Source: JACDQM01 sp044373315
Lineage (GTDB): Bacteria; Pseudomonadota; Gammaproteobacteria; Burkholderiales; Burkholderiaceae_C
Direction of reading: 5' to 3'
DNA: 64,000 bases
Assembly (NCBI RefSeq): GCF_044373315.1
Contig: NZ_JBILQK010000010.1
Location: forward strand, 4,741-68,740
Below, in pieces: positions 33,950-42,241 of this stretch (within the stretch, counting starts at the first letter, position 1; each line of letters begins with the position of its first letter). The notes beneath the pieces were generated by a model. It saw only the letters and a list, made by a program, of their open reading frames with translations, had not been told where the DNA came from and ran no database searches. Both the position numbers and the translations under genes were made by a program.

Positions 33950-34519
33950 ATGGACCCACGCTTTGCCTACGACCAGTACCGCGAGTTCAGCGAGCTCGCG
34001 CGCCAGAAGAAGGTGATCTTCTTTTACGTCGGCTACTTCTCGCAAAACATCATCACCGCGATGGCCGAGGCCGTGCGCCTGCGGCTTGAACAATCAGGCG
34101 CCGCCGGCCCGATACGGCGGCGCCTGTTCTCGTCCTTTGTCGAGATGGCGCAGAACATCATTCATTACTCGGCCGATGCGCTGACGCCCAAGGAACAGAG
34201 CCATGACGAGATGCGCCATGGCTCGGTCTGCATCGGTGTGGACGACGGCGGGCACTATTTCCTGCTCTGCGCCAACCCGATCTCGGTCGACTTGGCCGAC
34301 ACGCTACGCGAACGGCTGGAGACGCTGCGCGTGATGACGCTGGACGAGATCAAGGCGCATTACCGCGAGTCGCTGCGCGCCGAGACGCCCGAGGACAGCA
34401 AGGGCGCCGGGCTGGGCTTCCTGACCATGGCGCGCGATGCCAGCGAGCCGCTCGAATTCGAGTTCAGGAACACCGAGGACGCTGGCATGACGATGTTCTT
34501 TCTCAAGACCACCATCTAA
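33950..34519 (+). CDS. siaB: SiaB-family protein kinase
   Basis: This 189-residue protein matches the SiaB family (DUF6272), a GHKL-like kinase that phosphorylates SiaC. Conserved pieces are VIFFYVGYFSQNIITAMAEAV near the N-terminus, FSSFVEMAQNIIHYS (the N-box-like helix) and DSKGAGLGFLTMARDAS (G-box-like) near residue 145. It begins 8 bp after the phosphatase stop and ends 9 bp before the siaC-like gene, consistent with one operon. Confidence 0.87.
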   Translation: MDPRFAYDQYREFSELARQKKVIFFYVGYFSQNIITAMAEAVRLRLEQSGAAGPIRRRLFSSFVEMAQNIIHYSADALTPKEQSHDEMRHGSVCIGVDDGGHYFLLCANPISVDLADTLRERLETLRVMTLDEIKAHYRESLRAETPEDSKGAGLGFLTMARDASEPLEFEFRNTEDAGMTMFFLKTTI

Positions 34520-34528
34520 GCCGAAGCC

Positions 34529-34918
34529 ATGAATCCCCTGCATATTCCTGCCACGGCCAGCTCGCCCGAGATCGAGTTCCGTTTTGACGCCCATGAGCTC
34601 AGCCTGCGTGGCGAGTCCTACCCTGAGAACGCCGCAGCCTTCTACGGCCCGGTGATCGCCGCACTGCGCGATTTTCTGGCCCTGCCGGCGCAAGACCGCA
34701 CGCTGCATGTCAAGGTGGCGCTGACCTACTTCAACAGCTCGAGCACCAAGATGCTGTTCACGCTGTTCGACCTGCTCGACAAGGCCGCGGCGGCCGGTCG
34801 CCGCATCGAGCTGCAGTGGGAGCACGATGCCGAGGACGAGATGATTCGCGAGTTCGGCGAAGAGCTGATTGCCGACTTCGACAACCTGGAGATAGCACTC
34901 CGTGCCGTTGACGCCTGA
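34529..34918 (+). CDS. siaC: SiaC-family regulatory protein (DUF1987)
   Basis: This 129-residue protein is a member of the SiaC family. Recognisable parts are the ESYPENAAAFYGPVIAALRDFL helix and YFNSSSTKMLFTLFDLL, where the Ser/Thr cluster contains the residue phosphorylated in characterised SiaC. In Pseudomonas unphosphorylated SiaC binds and activates the diguanylate cyclase SiaD. Here the reading frame overlaps the GGDEF gene by 17 bp, so the partners are translationally coupled. Confidence 0.87.
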   Translation: MNPLHIPATASSPEIEFRFDAHELSLRGESYPENAAAFYGPVIAALRDFLALPAQDRTLHVKVALTYFNSSSTKMLFTLFDLLDKAAAAGRRIELQWEHDAEDEMIREFGEELIADFDNLEIALRAVDA

Positions 34919-35663
34919 GCCGCCGGTCGCGGCACCGCCTGACCTCTTCGAGCTGGAGGCCTGCGCGCTGGAGCGTGCGCTGCGCGCACGCGATGATCAC
35001 TCGCTGTCGGCCGCACAGTACCGTGAGGCGCTGGGCGAGCTGGCCGTGCACTTCGAGCGCCTGATGCGCGACAGCCGCCGGCTGATCCGCCGCAGCGACC
35101 GCGAGGAGCGCGAGCTCAACATCCTCAACAGCGAGCTGCACCGTCTCGCGGCTCAGCTGGAATACAAGGCCAAGCACGATTCGCTGACCGGCGCGCTGAA
35201 CCGCGGCGCGATCTTCGAGCGCGCCGGCCTGCACCTGGAACGCGCGCCGCTGGCGCTGGTGGTGCTGGACATCGATTTCTTCAAGAGCATCAACGACAAC
35301 CACGGCCATCCGGCAGGCGATGCGGTCATCTGCGAGGTGGTGAACCGGCTGCGCAGCGCAGCGCCGGCGCTGGCGGAGATCGGCCGCGTAGGCGGCGAGG
35401 AGTTCTCCATCCTGCTGCCCGATACCGATTTCGACACCGCGCTGCAGCTGGCGGAAGGCATGCGTCAGGCCATTGCCGGCCGCTGCTTCGACTGCCTGCC
35501 TGGCCGCACGGTCACTGCCAGCTTCGGCGTCAGCCGCACCGCGCAGCATGGTGATTTCGGTGATGCCTATGCGCGCGCCGACGAGGCACTGTTCGAAGCC
35601 AAGCGCGGCGGCCGCAACCAGGTGCGCGCCGGGGTGGCCGCCAGCGCCTGCAGCAGCAACTGA
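34902..35663 (+). CDS. siaD: Diguanylate cyclase (SiaD-like, GGDEF domain)
   Basis: This 253-residue cytosolic protein starts at a GTG inside siaC (GGAG ribosome site). Residues 1-85 form a charged helical region ending in a coiled coil (RDSRRLIRRSDREERELNILNSELHRLAAQL), followed by a GGDEF domain: HDSLTGALNRGAIF, VVLDIDFFKSINDNHGHPAGD and the active loop RVGGEEFSILL. The RxxD inhibitory site normally just before the loop is absent (ALAEIG at that position), so feedback inhibition by c-di-GMP may be missing. The system likely tunes aggregation or biofilm formation. Confidence 0.9.
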   Translation: MPLTPEPPVAAPPDLFELEACALERALRARDDHSLSAAQYREALGELAVHFERLMRDSRRLIRRSDREERELNILNSELHRLAAQLEYKAKHDSLTGALNRGAIFERAGLHLERAPLALVVLDIDFFKSINDNHGHPAGDAVICEVVNRLRSAAPALAEIGRVGGEEFSILLPDTDFDTALQLAEGMRQAIAGRCFDCLPGRTVTASFGVSRTAQHGDFGDAYARADEALFEAKRGGRNQVRAGVAASACSSN

Positions 35664-35680
35664 GCTGCTGCCGGCCGGCG

Positions 35681-36262
35681 TCAACGCCGGGTCTTCAGGC
35701 CCAGCGCGCTCCAGCCTTCCAGGCCCAGCTTCTCCAGCGTCTCGATATTGGTCTCGAAGATGCTGTCGGTATCGGCCATGGTTTCGGTGGCGCGCTCGAT
35801 GCTGGTCTCCCGTAGCAGATGCAGCGTGGGGTAGGGCGAGCGGTTGCTGAAGTTGCTGATGTCGTCCAGCGCGGTGCCGGCGAACTGGTAGTCGGGGTGG
35901 AAGGACGCGATCTGCAGATCGCCTTCCAGCTTCAGCTCTTCCACCAGCGCATCGGCGGCGCCCAGGAAGTCGTTGAAATCCAGAAAGTCATCCAGCACCA
36001 GCGGGTGGATCAGCAGCGTGGTCTCGATCTCGTCGGGGTCGGCGCGCATCAGCGCCATCAGCTCATGCGCCAGCTCCTTCAACAGCGCTTCGGGCGTATC
36101 AGCCATGCTGACCACATAGCGCATCCGCTGGTTGACATGCACGCTCTTGGCAAAGGGGCAGAGGTTCAGGCCGATCACGGCCTTCTCCAGCCAGAACTGT
36201 GTCTCGGCCTGGATCTGGGCCGCATCGATCGGGGAGGTGGGGGGGATCTGGGGCTCACTCAT
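35681..36262 (-). CDS. DUF1415 family protein
   Basis: This 193-residue protein belongs to the uncharacterised DUF1415 family found widely in proteobacteria. Family features are FWLEKAVIGLNLCPFAKSVHVNQRMRYVVS near residue 17, DFLDFNDFL and FHPDYQFAGTALDDISNFSNRSPYP near residue 120. The ATG at 36262 is preferred over upstream in-frame codons because family members start just before this segment. It converges on the diguanylate cyclase gene. No function can be given. Confidence 0.88.
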   Translation of the reverse strand: MSEPQIPPTSPIDAAQIQAETQFWLEKAVIGLNLCPFAKSVHVNQRMRYVVSMADTPEALLKELAHELMALMRADPDEIETTLLIHPLVLDDFLDFNDFLGAADALVEELKLEGDLQIASFHPDYQFAGTALDDISNFSNRSPYPTLHLLRETSIERATETMADTDSIFETNIETLEKLGLEGWSALGLKTRR

Positions 36263-36496
36263 GGGCCCAAAGCCTAGCAGGCCGAGCCAGGCGGCCGTGT
36301 GATCCGGCCCCTGGAACAGGCGCTTTTGAACCACCGGCGGCTTGTGAAAATGATCGCAACAGCTGGGTGCCTATCAAAAGTGCGACCTGAAGATGCCAAA
36401 TAGATCAAATGGGACATTTAAGCTGAATTCACGCTCCGTTGAGTGCTTCGCGCCGGTGCTTGCCATTGGCGCCATCGCGCATCGAAAGGAACAGCG

Positions 36497-38270
36497 ATGA
36501 AATTCGAGAACCTGTCCATCCGGGCCAAGCTGACGACAGCGTTTGGTGGTCTAGCTGTGATCGTGCTGCTTGTGTCGGGGGTGGCGATCCATGCGCTGGG
36601 TCTCAGCCACAAGGCCTTCATTGACTATGTCGGCGAAACCAGTCGGCGGGTCGCCTATGCGAACGAGGTGCATGACGCGACCCTCGCCCGCGCCGTCGGG
36701 GCGCGAAATCTCTTGCTGCTGAAGTCGCCTGCGGAACTGGCTGCAGAGAAGAACGCGGTCACGGCCGCACATGAAAAGGTGGGCGCCTCGATCCTCAAGA
36801 TCAAAAAAGGCACTCGACAGCTTTGAGGAGGCCAGCGATGCCGAGCGCAAGCTGTTCGCAGAGGTCCAGCGTGTTGAGTCGCTCTATGGTCCGGTGGCTC
36901 TCAACATCGTCGCCATGGCCTTGGCCGACAACCGAGAGGAGGCGACCGACAAGATGAACGCCGAGTGTCGCCCGCTGCTGGCCGCCTTGATCGCTGCGAC
37001 GAATGCCTATGTCGAGCATGCAGCAAAAGTCGCGGCCCAGGAGGTCGTTGACGCCAAAGCGGCCTATGTGCAAAAGCGCAATGGGCTGCTGGGCGCCTGT
37101 GCATTGGCGCTGTGCATGGCGATCGCCTTGTCGGTGTTCATCACGCGGGGGCTAATCCGTGCCTTGGGCGCCGAGCCTGCCGAACTGAGCGCCGCGGTGG
37201 GGCGCGTGGCGGATGGCGACCTCAGCCAGCCACTCATTCTGAAAGCGGGCGATGAAGTGAGCGTGCTGGCCAGTGTGGCGCGCATGCAAGCGGCGCTGAA
37301 TTCAGTCGTTAGCACGGTGCGCGCCGGCTCTGACAACGTGGCCACGGCCAGCGCGCAGATTTCGCAGGGCAATAGCGATCTGAGCCAGCGCACCGAGCAG
37401 CAGGCCAGCAGCCTCGAAGAGACGGCCGCCTCGATGGAGGAACTGGGCTCGACCGTGCGCCAGAACGCCGACAACGCCAAGCAGGCCAATCAACTGGCCC
37501 TGGGTGCCAGCGACGTGGCCGAGAAGGGCGGCACCGTGGTCAACCAGGTAGTCTCGACAATGAAGGAGATCAATGAGTCGTCCAGGCGCATCGTCGACAT
37601 CATCGGTGTCATTGATGGCATAGCCTTCCAGACCAACATCCTGGCTTTGAATGCAGCAGTGGAGGCCGCGCGGGCTGGAGATCAAGGACGCGGATTTGCC
37701 GTGGTGGCCAGCGAGGTGCGGGTCCTTGCGCAACGCTCGGCGGAGGCTGCCAAGCAGATCAAGTCGCTGATCTCGGCCAGTGTCGAGCGCGTCGACCAGG
37801 GTACAGAGCTGGTCGACCAAGCCGGTGCGACGATGGCCGAGGTCGTGGTTGCGATCAAGCGCGTCACCGACATCATGGGTGAGATCAGCAGCGCCAGTGT
37901 CGAACAGAGCGCTGGTGTAGCGCAGGTGGGCGAGGCGGTGACGCATATGGACCGGGCAACGCAGCAGAACGCCGCCCTCGTGGAAGAGAGCGCGGCGGGT
38001 GCCGAGGCGCTTCGAATGCAAGCCGAGCAATTGGTCAAGGCCGTGGCCGTGTTCAAGCTGGCTGGCACCGAGGCACGCCCTGCTGCTGCACCGGCCCCGG
38101 CGCAGGACGCGGCAGCGGCTCGGCGGCCGGAGGCGGCCAACAAGCAGAGCACGGCCAAGCCGCTGCAGCCAGCGGCCAGGAAGCCCATCAAGAGCAAGGG
38201 GCTGGCGCCCGCAGCGCTTGGCGCCATGGCTGGTGCATCCATGGCCAGCGAGAGCTGGGAATCCTTCTAG
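36497..38270 (+). pseudogene. Methyl-accepting chemotaxis protein gene interrupted by a single-base frameshift
   Basis: Two frames together encode one chemoreceptor of about 590 residues. The first (36497-36826) gives TM1 and the start of the periplasmic helical bundle, then reads into GTRQL and stops. The second carries on from ALDSFEEASD to the end: TM2 (LLGACALALCMAIALSVFI), HAMP, and the signalling domain with its hairpin tip (IDGIAFQTNILALNAAVEAARAG). The break is at A6 (36803-36808); removing one A restores IKKALDSFEE. The C-terminus ends in ESWESF, resembling the CheR/CheB-tethering pentapeptide. It could be a real null allele, a slippage-switched gene or a sequencing error. Confidence 0.85.
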
Positions 38271-38424
38271 GCCCGGTGAAACGTGTCGCGCTGGTTCGAC
38301 GAAGTCCCGGGAGCGTGGGTGTCGCCGAGATCCAGCGTCTGAAAGATGCGCCGCTGGTGGTTTCGCATCCACGCGCTGCGCTTCGCGCGAGAATGGCCCG
38401 AACCCCTTCCGCTGCAAGCAGTCC

Positions 38425-39147
38425 ATGACGGCCCTGATCGCTCCTGCACCCACCGCTCCGGCCGCCGCCGAGCATGTGTTCGAGGCGTTGCGTCGCGCCA
38501 TCATTACCGGGCAGATCGGCGACGGCGAGCCGCTGCGGCAGGAGGAGCTCGCGGCGCGCTTTCACACCAGCCGCATTCCGGTGCGCGAGGCCTTGATGCG
38601 GCTGGAGCAGCATGGGCTGGTGCAGATCAAGCGCTTTCATGGCTATACCGTGGCGGCGATGGGCCGCGAGCGGGTCGAGGAGATCTGCCACTTCCGCGCG
38701 TTGCTCGAATCGGAACTGATCGCGCAGGCGGTGCCCCGCCTGGACGCCGCTGCGCTGGCCGAGGCCAAGCAGCGCTGCCAGCGTTTCAGCAAGGAATCCG
38801 ATCCCACGCGCTGGGGCGATCTGAACCGTGATTTCCATTGCGCGCTCTATCAGGAGGCGCAGATGCCCTATCACCTGCAGGCGGTGGTGCATGCACTGGA
38901 CAAGACCGAGCGCTATCTGGTGGATCAGCTGCGCCTGACCGATGGCCGCCAGCAGGCGCGTGCCGAGCACATCGCCATCCTGGAGGCCTGTGTGGCGAGT
39001 GATGCCCGCGCAGCGGCCGAGCTCACGCGGCAGCACATCCTGGGCGCTTGCGAGCGCTACAGCGACTACATGGCCGGCCTGTCGCAGCAGCAAGGCCGCG
39101 AGACGGCCGCTGCGCGGCCTGCTGGCCGGCGCAGCGCGCGCCGCTGA
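38425..39147 (+). CDS. GntR-family transcriptional regulator (FadR/FCD subfamily)
   Basis: This 240-residue regulator has a GntR winged helix (residues 15-75; LRQEELAARFHTSRIPVREALMRLEQHGLV) and an FCD ligand domain (90-215) with the metal-binding pattern NRDFHCALYQ and later RAEHIAILEACV. The ATG at 38425 gives the usual start; an upstream frame is a chemoreceptor shadow. It precedes a TonB receptor gene by 289 bp on the same strand. Effector and targets are not evident. Confidence 0.9.
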   Translation: MTALIAPAPTAPAAAEHVFEALRRAIITGQIGDGEPLRQEELAARFHTSRIPVREALMRLEQHGLVQIKRFHGYTVAAMGRERVEEICHFRALLESELIAQAVPRLDAAALAEAKQRCQRFSKESDPTRWGDLNRDFHCALYQEAQMPYHLQAVVHALDKTERYLVDQLRLTDGRQQARAEHIAILEACVASDARAAAELTRQHILGACERYSDYMAGLSQQQGRETAAARPAGRRSARR

Positions 39148-39292
39148 GCGGCTCACCCGGCGGCAGCCAGTCCGCCGCATGTCGCGCCAGCCCTGGCGCG
39201 CCGACGTCTGTCTGGCTTGAGCGGTTTCGGCCTTGCGCTACCGAAATCGGCACAAGCCCCCCGGCAAGGGGTATTCACGGACAGGGATTTCC

Positions 39293-39304
39293 AGCGCTAG
39301 CGCT
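39293..39304. promoter_or_regulatory. Palindrome AGCGCTAGCGCT upstream of a TonB receptor gene
   Basis: The 289-bp region 39148-39436 holds no gene. Within it is the perfect 12-bp palindrome AGCGCTAGCGCT, 132 bp before the receptor start, in a form resembling LacI-family operators. Shortly after (39314-39332) TTTGGCGGC occurs twice in tandem. No clear sigma-70 promoter could be picked out. Confidence 0.4.
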
Positions 39305-39436
39305 TTCCCGGCTTTTGGCGGCATTTGGCGGCTTTGTGCAGATTTCCGCTGCGGCCAGGGCTTGGGCGACAAGACGGGCCCCGGCCTGAGTTCGTACCCT
39401 GCCGGCCGAATTCACCCGCCTGCTCAAACAAAGCCC

Positions 39437-42241
39437 ATGACATCCAATCCGCTGAACCGTCACAGCCGCATCGCTGCTGCTGTCCTGCTTGTGTTTCAAC
39501 TGCCTGCGATGGCACAACAGAGCGCGGCCACGCCAGCACCGCTCGAGCGTGTGGTCGTGACAGGTTCCAACATCAAACGCATCTCTGCGGAGACAGCTCT
39601 GCCGGTGCAGGTGCTCTCGCGCGAAGACATCAGCGCCACCGGTGCGATGAATCTGACGCAGCTGCTGGAGGTCTTGACCAACAATGATCGCTCGGCGATC
39701 AGCGACCTGGGCGGCGCCAACAGCTGGGCCAGCGGTGCGTCGAGCATCTCGCTGCGCAACCTCGGTACGGGCGGCACCTTGGTGCTGGTGAACGGCCGGC
39801 GCATCGCCTCCTTCGGGTTTGCCGACGGGCTCAAGCTGAACTTCACCAACACCGACTCCATTCCCAGTGCCATCATCGAGCGGGTCGAGATCCTCAAGGA
39901 CGGCGCCTCCGCCATCTACGGCTCAGAGGCCATCGGCGGCGTGGTCAACATCATCACGCGGCGCAATTTCCAGGGGGGCGTGGTCTCGGCCTTCAACAAG
40001 CAGTCGCTCAAGAACAGTGTTCTCGATAACGAGCAGAACGCCGCGCTGACCTATGGCTACGGCGACCTGGCCACACAGGGCTTCAATGTCTACGGCCATG
40101 TCGAGCTGTTCAAGCGCCACAACTACAAAGACCGCGAAATCCGCGGCCTGCTACCCGATTGGTTCATTGCGTTCAATCCCGATCGAGATCAGCAGAGCAC
40201 GGGCTCATTCCCGGGCAACTATGTGGGCCGCTATCCCAGCAACTTCCCCGACCCCGCCTTGCGCGGCCAACGTATCTCGGCCGCAGCGCCCGGCTGCAAG
40301 GCCGAGAACCTGCGCGACGGCCTGTGCTGGTATGACTATTGGAAGGACAGCGACGCCAGGCCCGGCACCGAGCGCATGCTGCTGCTGGCGGGCGGGCGCC
40401 TGCGTTTGAGTGACGATCACCAGCTCTACTTCGAGGCAAACGCCTCGCGCATCGAGCCCAAGTACTACACCAGCATCCCCCGCAGCAACGTCACCGGCAA
40501 CGAGCTGACCTGGTATGACTCGATCAAGGGCGAGTTGCAACGCTTCGTCGATCCGCAACTGCCGGCGGGCCACCCGAACAACCCCTACTCGTTCCCGATC
40601 GGGCTGAACTACCGCTTTGTCGATCATCCGGACATGTTCAAGAACGAGAGCCCCAACGAGGACTACCGCGTGCTGGCCGGCCTGGAAGGCAGCTTCCGGG
40701 GCTGGGACTACGACATGGCCGCCGGCCTGATGGGCTCACGCGCTGCCCAGCAGCAGCGGCTCTACCGCGACCGCTTTGGCTACACCGAGGCAATCGTCAG
40801 CGGCGAATACAAATTCGGCCAGCAGAATCCGCGCGCGCTGCTCGACAAGATGTTCCCGGAGATGGGCAGCAATGGCCGCTACAAGCAGGCCTTCGTCGAC
40901 CTTAAGGCATCGGGCAGTATTGGCCGGCTGCCGGGGGGCGAGGTGATGATGGCGGCTGGTGCCGAACTGCGCCGCGAGGATTTCTTCCACCGCAGCAGCG
41001 ACAACGTGCTGGCGGCACGCATCGTGCAGTTCTCCGGCGTGAGCCTGAGTGGCGATCGCAGCACCGCTGCCGTGTTCAGTGAAGTGGAGTTGCCGGTGAG
41101 CAAGCAGCTCAAGCTGACCGCTGCGCTGCGCGGGGACAAGGATCTCGACGGCTTCGGCGCGGTGACACCGAAGCTGTCAGCGGCCTTCCGCCCGAACGAG
41201 CAGCTGCTGCTGCGTGGCACGGTCACCCAAGGCTTCCGGGCGCCGAGCCTGCCGGAGACCGGCAATGGCGGCGCCTCCTGGTTCAACTACGGCCTGGAGG
41301 ACCCCAAGCGCTGCGCCATCGCCGACAAGATGTGGGAGATCCTCGACAAGGGCACCGCCACCGACAAGCAGCTGGCCAATCGCGTGTACAGCAGTGGCTG
41401 CGACCACACCGCGCCGACGCGCGTCTCGCCCAACCCGGAGCTGAAGCCCGAGTACTCGAACAGCATCACCGCCGGCATCGTGCTGCAGCCGACCCGCGAG
41501 CTGACCGTCTCGCTGGACTATTACAAGATTGACCGCAAGGATGAAATCAGCCTGCGCAGCCTGGCGAAGATTCTTGAGGCCGAAGACCAGAATCCGGGGC
41601 TGGTCACCCGGGGCGCGGTGTCGGCCGACGATATCGAGGCAGCCCGCCGCGTCAAGGAACTCAGCGGGCAGACGCTGGCCTTCAGCGCAGGCCCGATCCA
41701 GGGCCTGGCCAACCGCTATGCCAACCTGACCCGTACCAAGGTCTCCGGCATTGACCTCGACCTGCGCAGCCGCTGGAGCCTGGGCAGCCTGGGTCGCCTG
41801 GATGCCGGGCTGGAGGCCAACTACCAGATCGACTATCGCGACTGGAACATGGACGACAACCGCTTCAACCAAAGCTATGTCGGCTATCGCGGAACGCCGC
41901 GCTTGCGCGCCGTCACCAAGCTCGGCTGGAGCAAGGGCAGCTGGCGCGTCGGTGCACGCATCAACTACAGCAGCAGGACGGCACTGGCATGGGGCGCTGA
42001 GGACACCGGCAACTACCTCGCCGGCTGCAAGACGCGCGGCATCGATGCAGCTGAATGCCTGCATATCAAGCAGACCACCACCACGGATCTGTCCTTCAGC
42101 TACAGCGGCATCAAGAACCTCACGCTGATGGGCAATCTCTACAACGCCTTCAACCAGCAGCGGCCTGCGGAATACCGGGCTGGCACGGCCTTGCCGCTGT
42201 GGGGACGTGTGCTGCGCGTGGGTGCGGAGTACCGTTTCTGA
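39437..42241 (+). CDS. TonB-dependent receptor
   Basis: This 934-residue outer-membrane receptor has a signal peptide (IAAAVLLVFQLPAMAQQ) from the ATG at 39437. The plug spans residues about 35-175 (LERVVVTGSNIKRISAETALPVQVLSREDI ... ILKDGASAIYGSEAIGGVVNIIT), followed by a barrel ending GAEYRF. The SNIKR form of the TonB box region and the plug are typical of a receptor group often linked with peptidases. Its stop and the next start share bases (TGATG), tightly coupling it to an S9 peptidase, so a peptide-like ligand is plausible. Confidence 0.92.
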   Translation: MTSNPLNRHSRIAAAVLLVFQLPAMAQQSAATPAPLERVVVTGSNIKRISAETALPVQVLSREDISATGAMNLTQLLEVLTNNDRSAISDLGGANSWASGASSISLRNLGTGGTLVLVNGRRIASFGFADGLKLNFTNTDSIPSAIIERVEILKDGASAIYGSEAIGGVVNIITRRNFQGGVVSAFNKQSLKNSVLDNEQNAALTYGYGDLATQGFNVYGHVELFKRHNYKDREIRGLLPDWFIAFNPDRDQQSTGSFPGNYVGRYPSNFPDPALRGQRISAAAPGCKAENLRDGLCWYDYWKDSDARPGTERMLLLAGGRLRLSDDHQLYFEANASRIEPKYYTSIPRSNVTGNELTWYDSIKGELQRFVDPQLPAGHPNNPYSFPIGLNYRFVDHPDMFKNESPNEDYRVLAGLEGSFRGWDYDMAAGLMGSRAAQQQRLYRDRFGYTEAIVSGEYKFGQQNPRALLDKMFPEMGSNGRYKQAFVDLKASGSIGRLPGGEVMMAAGAELRREDFFHRSSDNVLAARIVQFSGVSLSGDRSTAAVFSEVELPVSKQLKLTAALRGDKDLDGFGAVTPKLSAAFRPNEQLLLRGTVTQGFRAPSLPETGNGGASWFNYGLEDPKRCAIADKMWEILDKGTATDKQLANRVYSSGCDHTAPTRVSPNPELKPEYSNSITAGIVLQPTRELTVSLDYYKIDRKDEISLRSLAKILEAEDQNPGLVTRGAVSADDIEAARRVKELSGQTLAFSAGPIQGLANRYANLTRTKVSGIDLDLRSRWSLGSLGRLDAGLEANYQIDYRDWNMDDNRFNQSYVGYRGTPRLRAVTKLGWSKGSWRVGARINYSSRTALAWGAEDTGNYLAGCKTRGIDAAECLHIKQTTTTDLSFSYSGIKNLTLMGNLYNAFNQQRPAEYRAGTALPLWGRVLRVGAEYRF

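Noticed and set aside
36443..36826. Separate small membrane protein gene
   Set aside because: Its sequence continues seamlessly into the downstream chemoreceptor frame after removing one A, so it is the 5' part of one broken gene.
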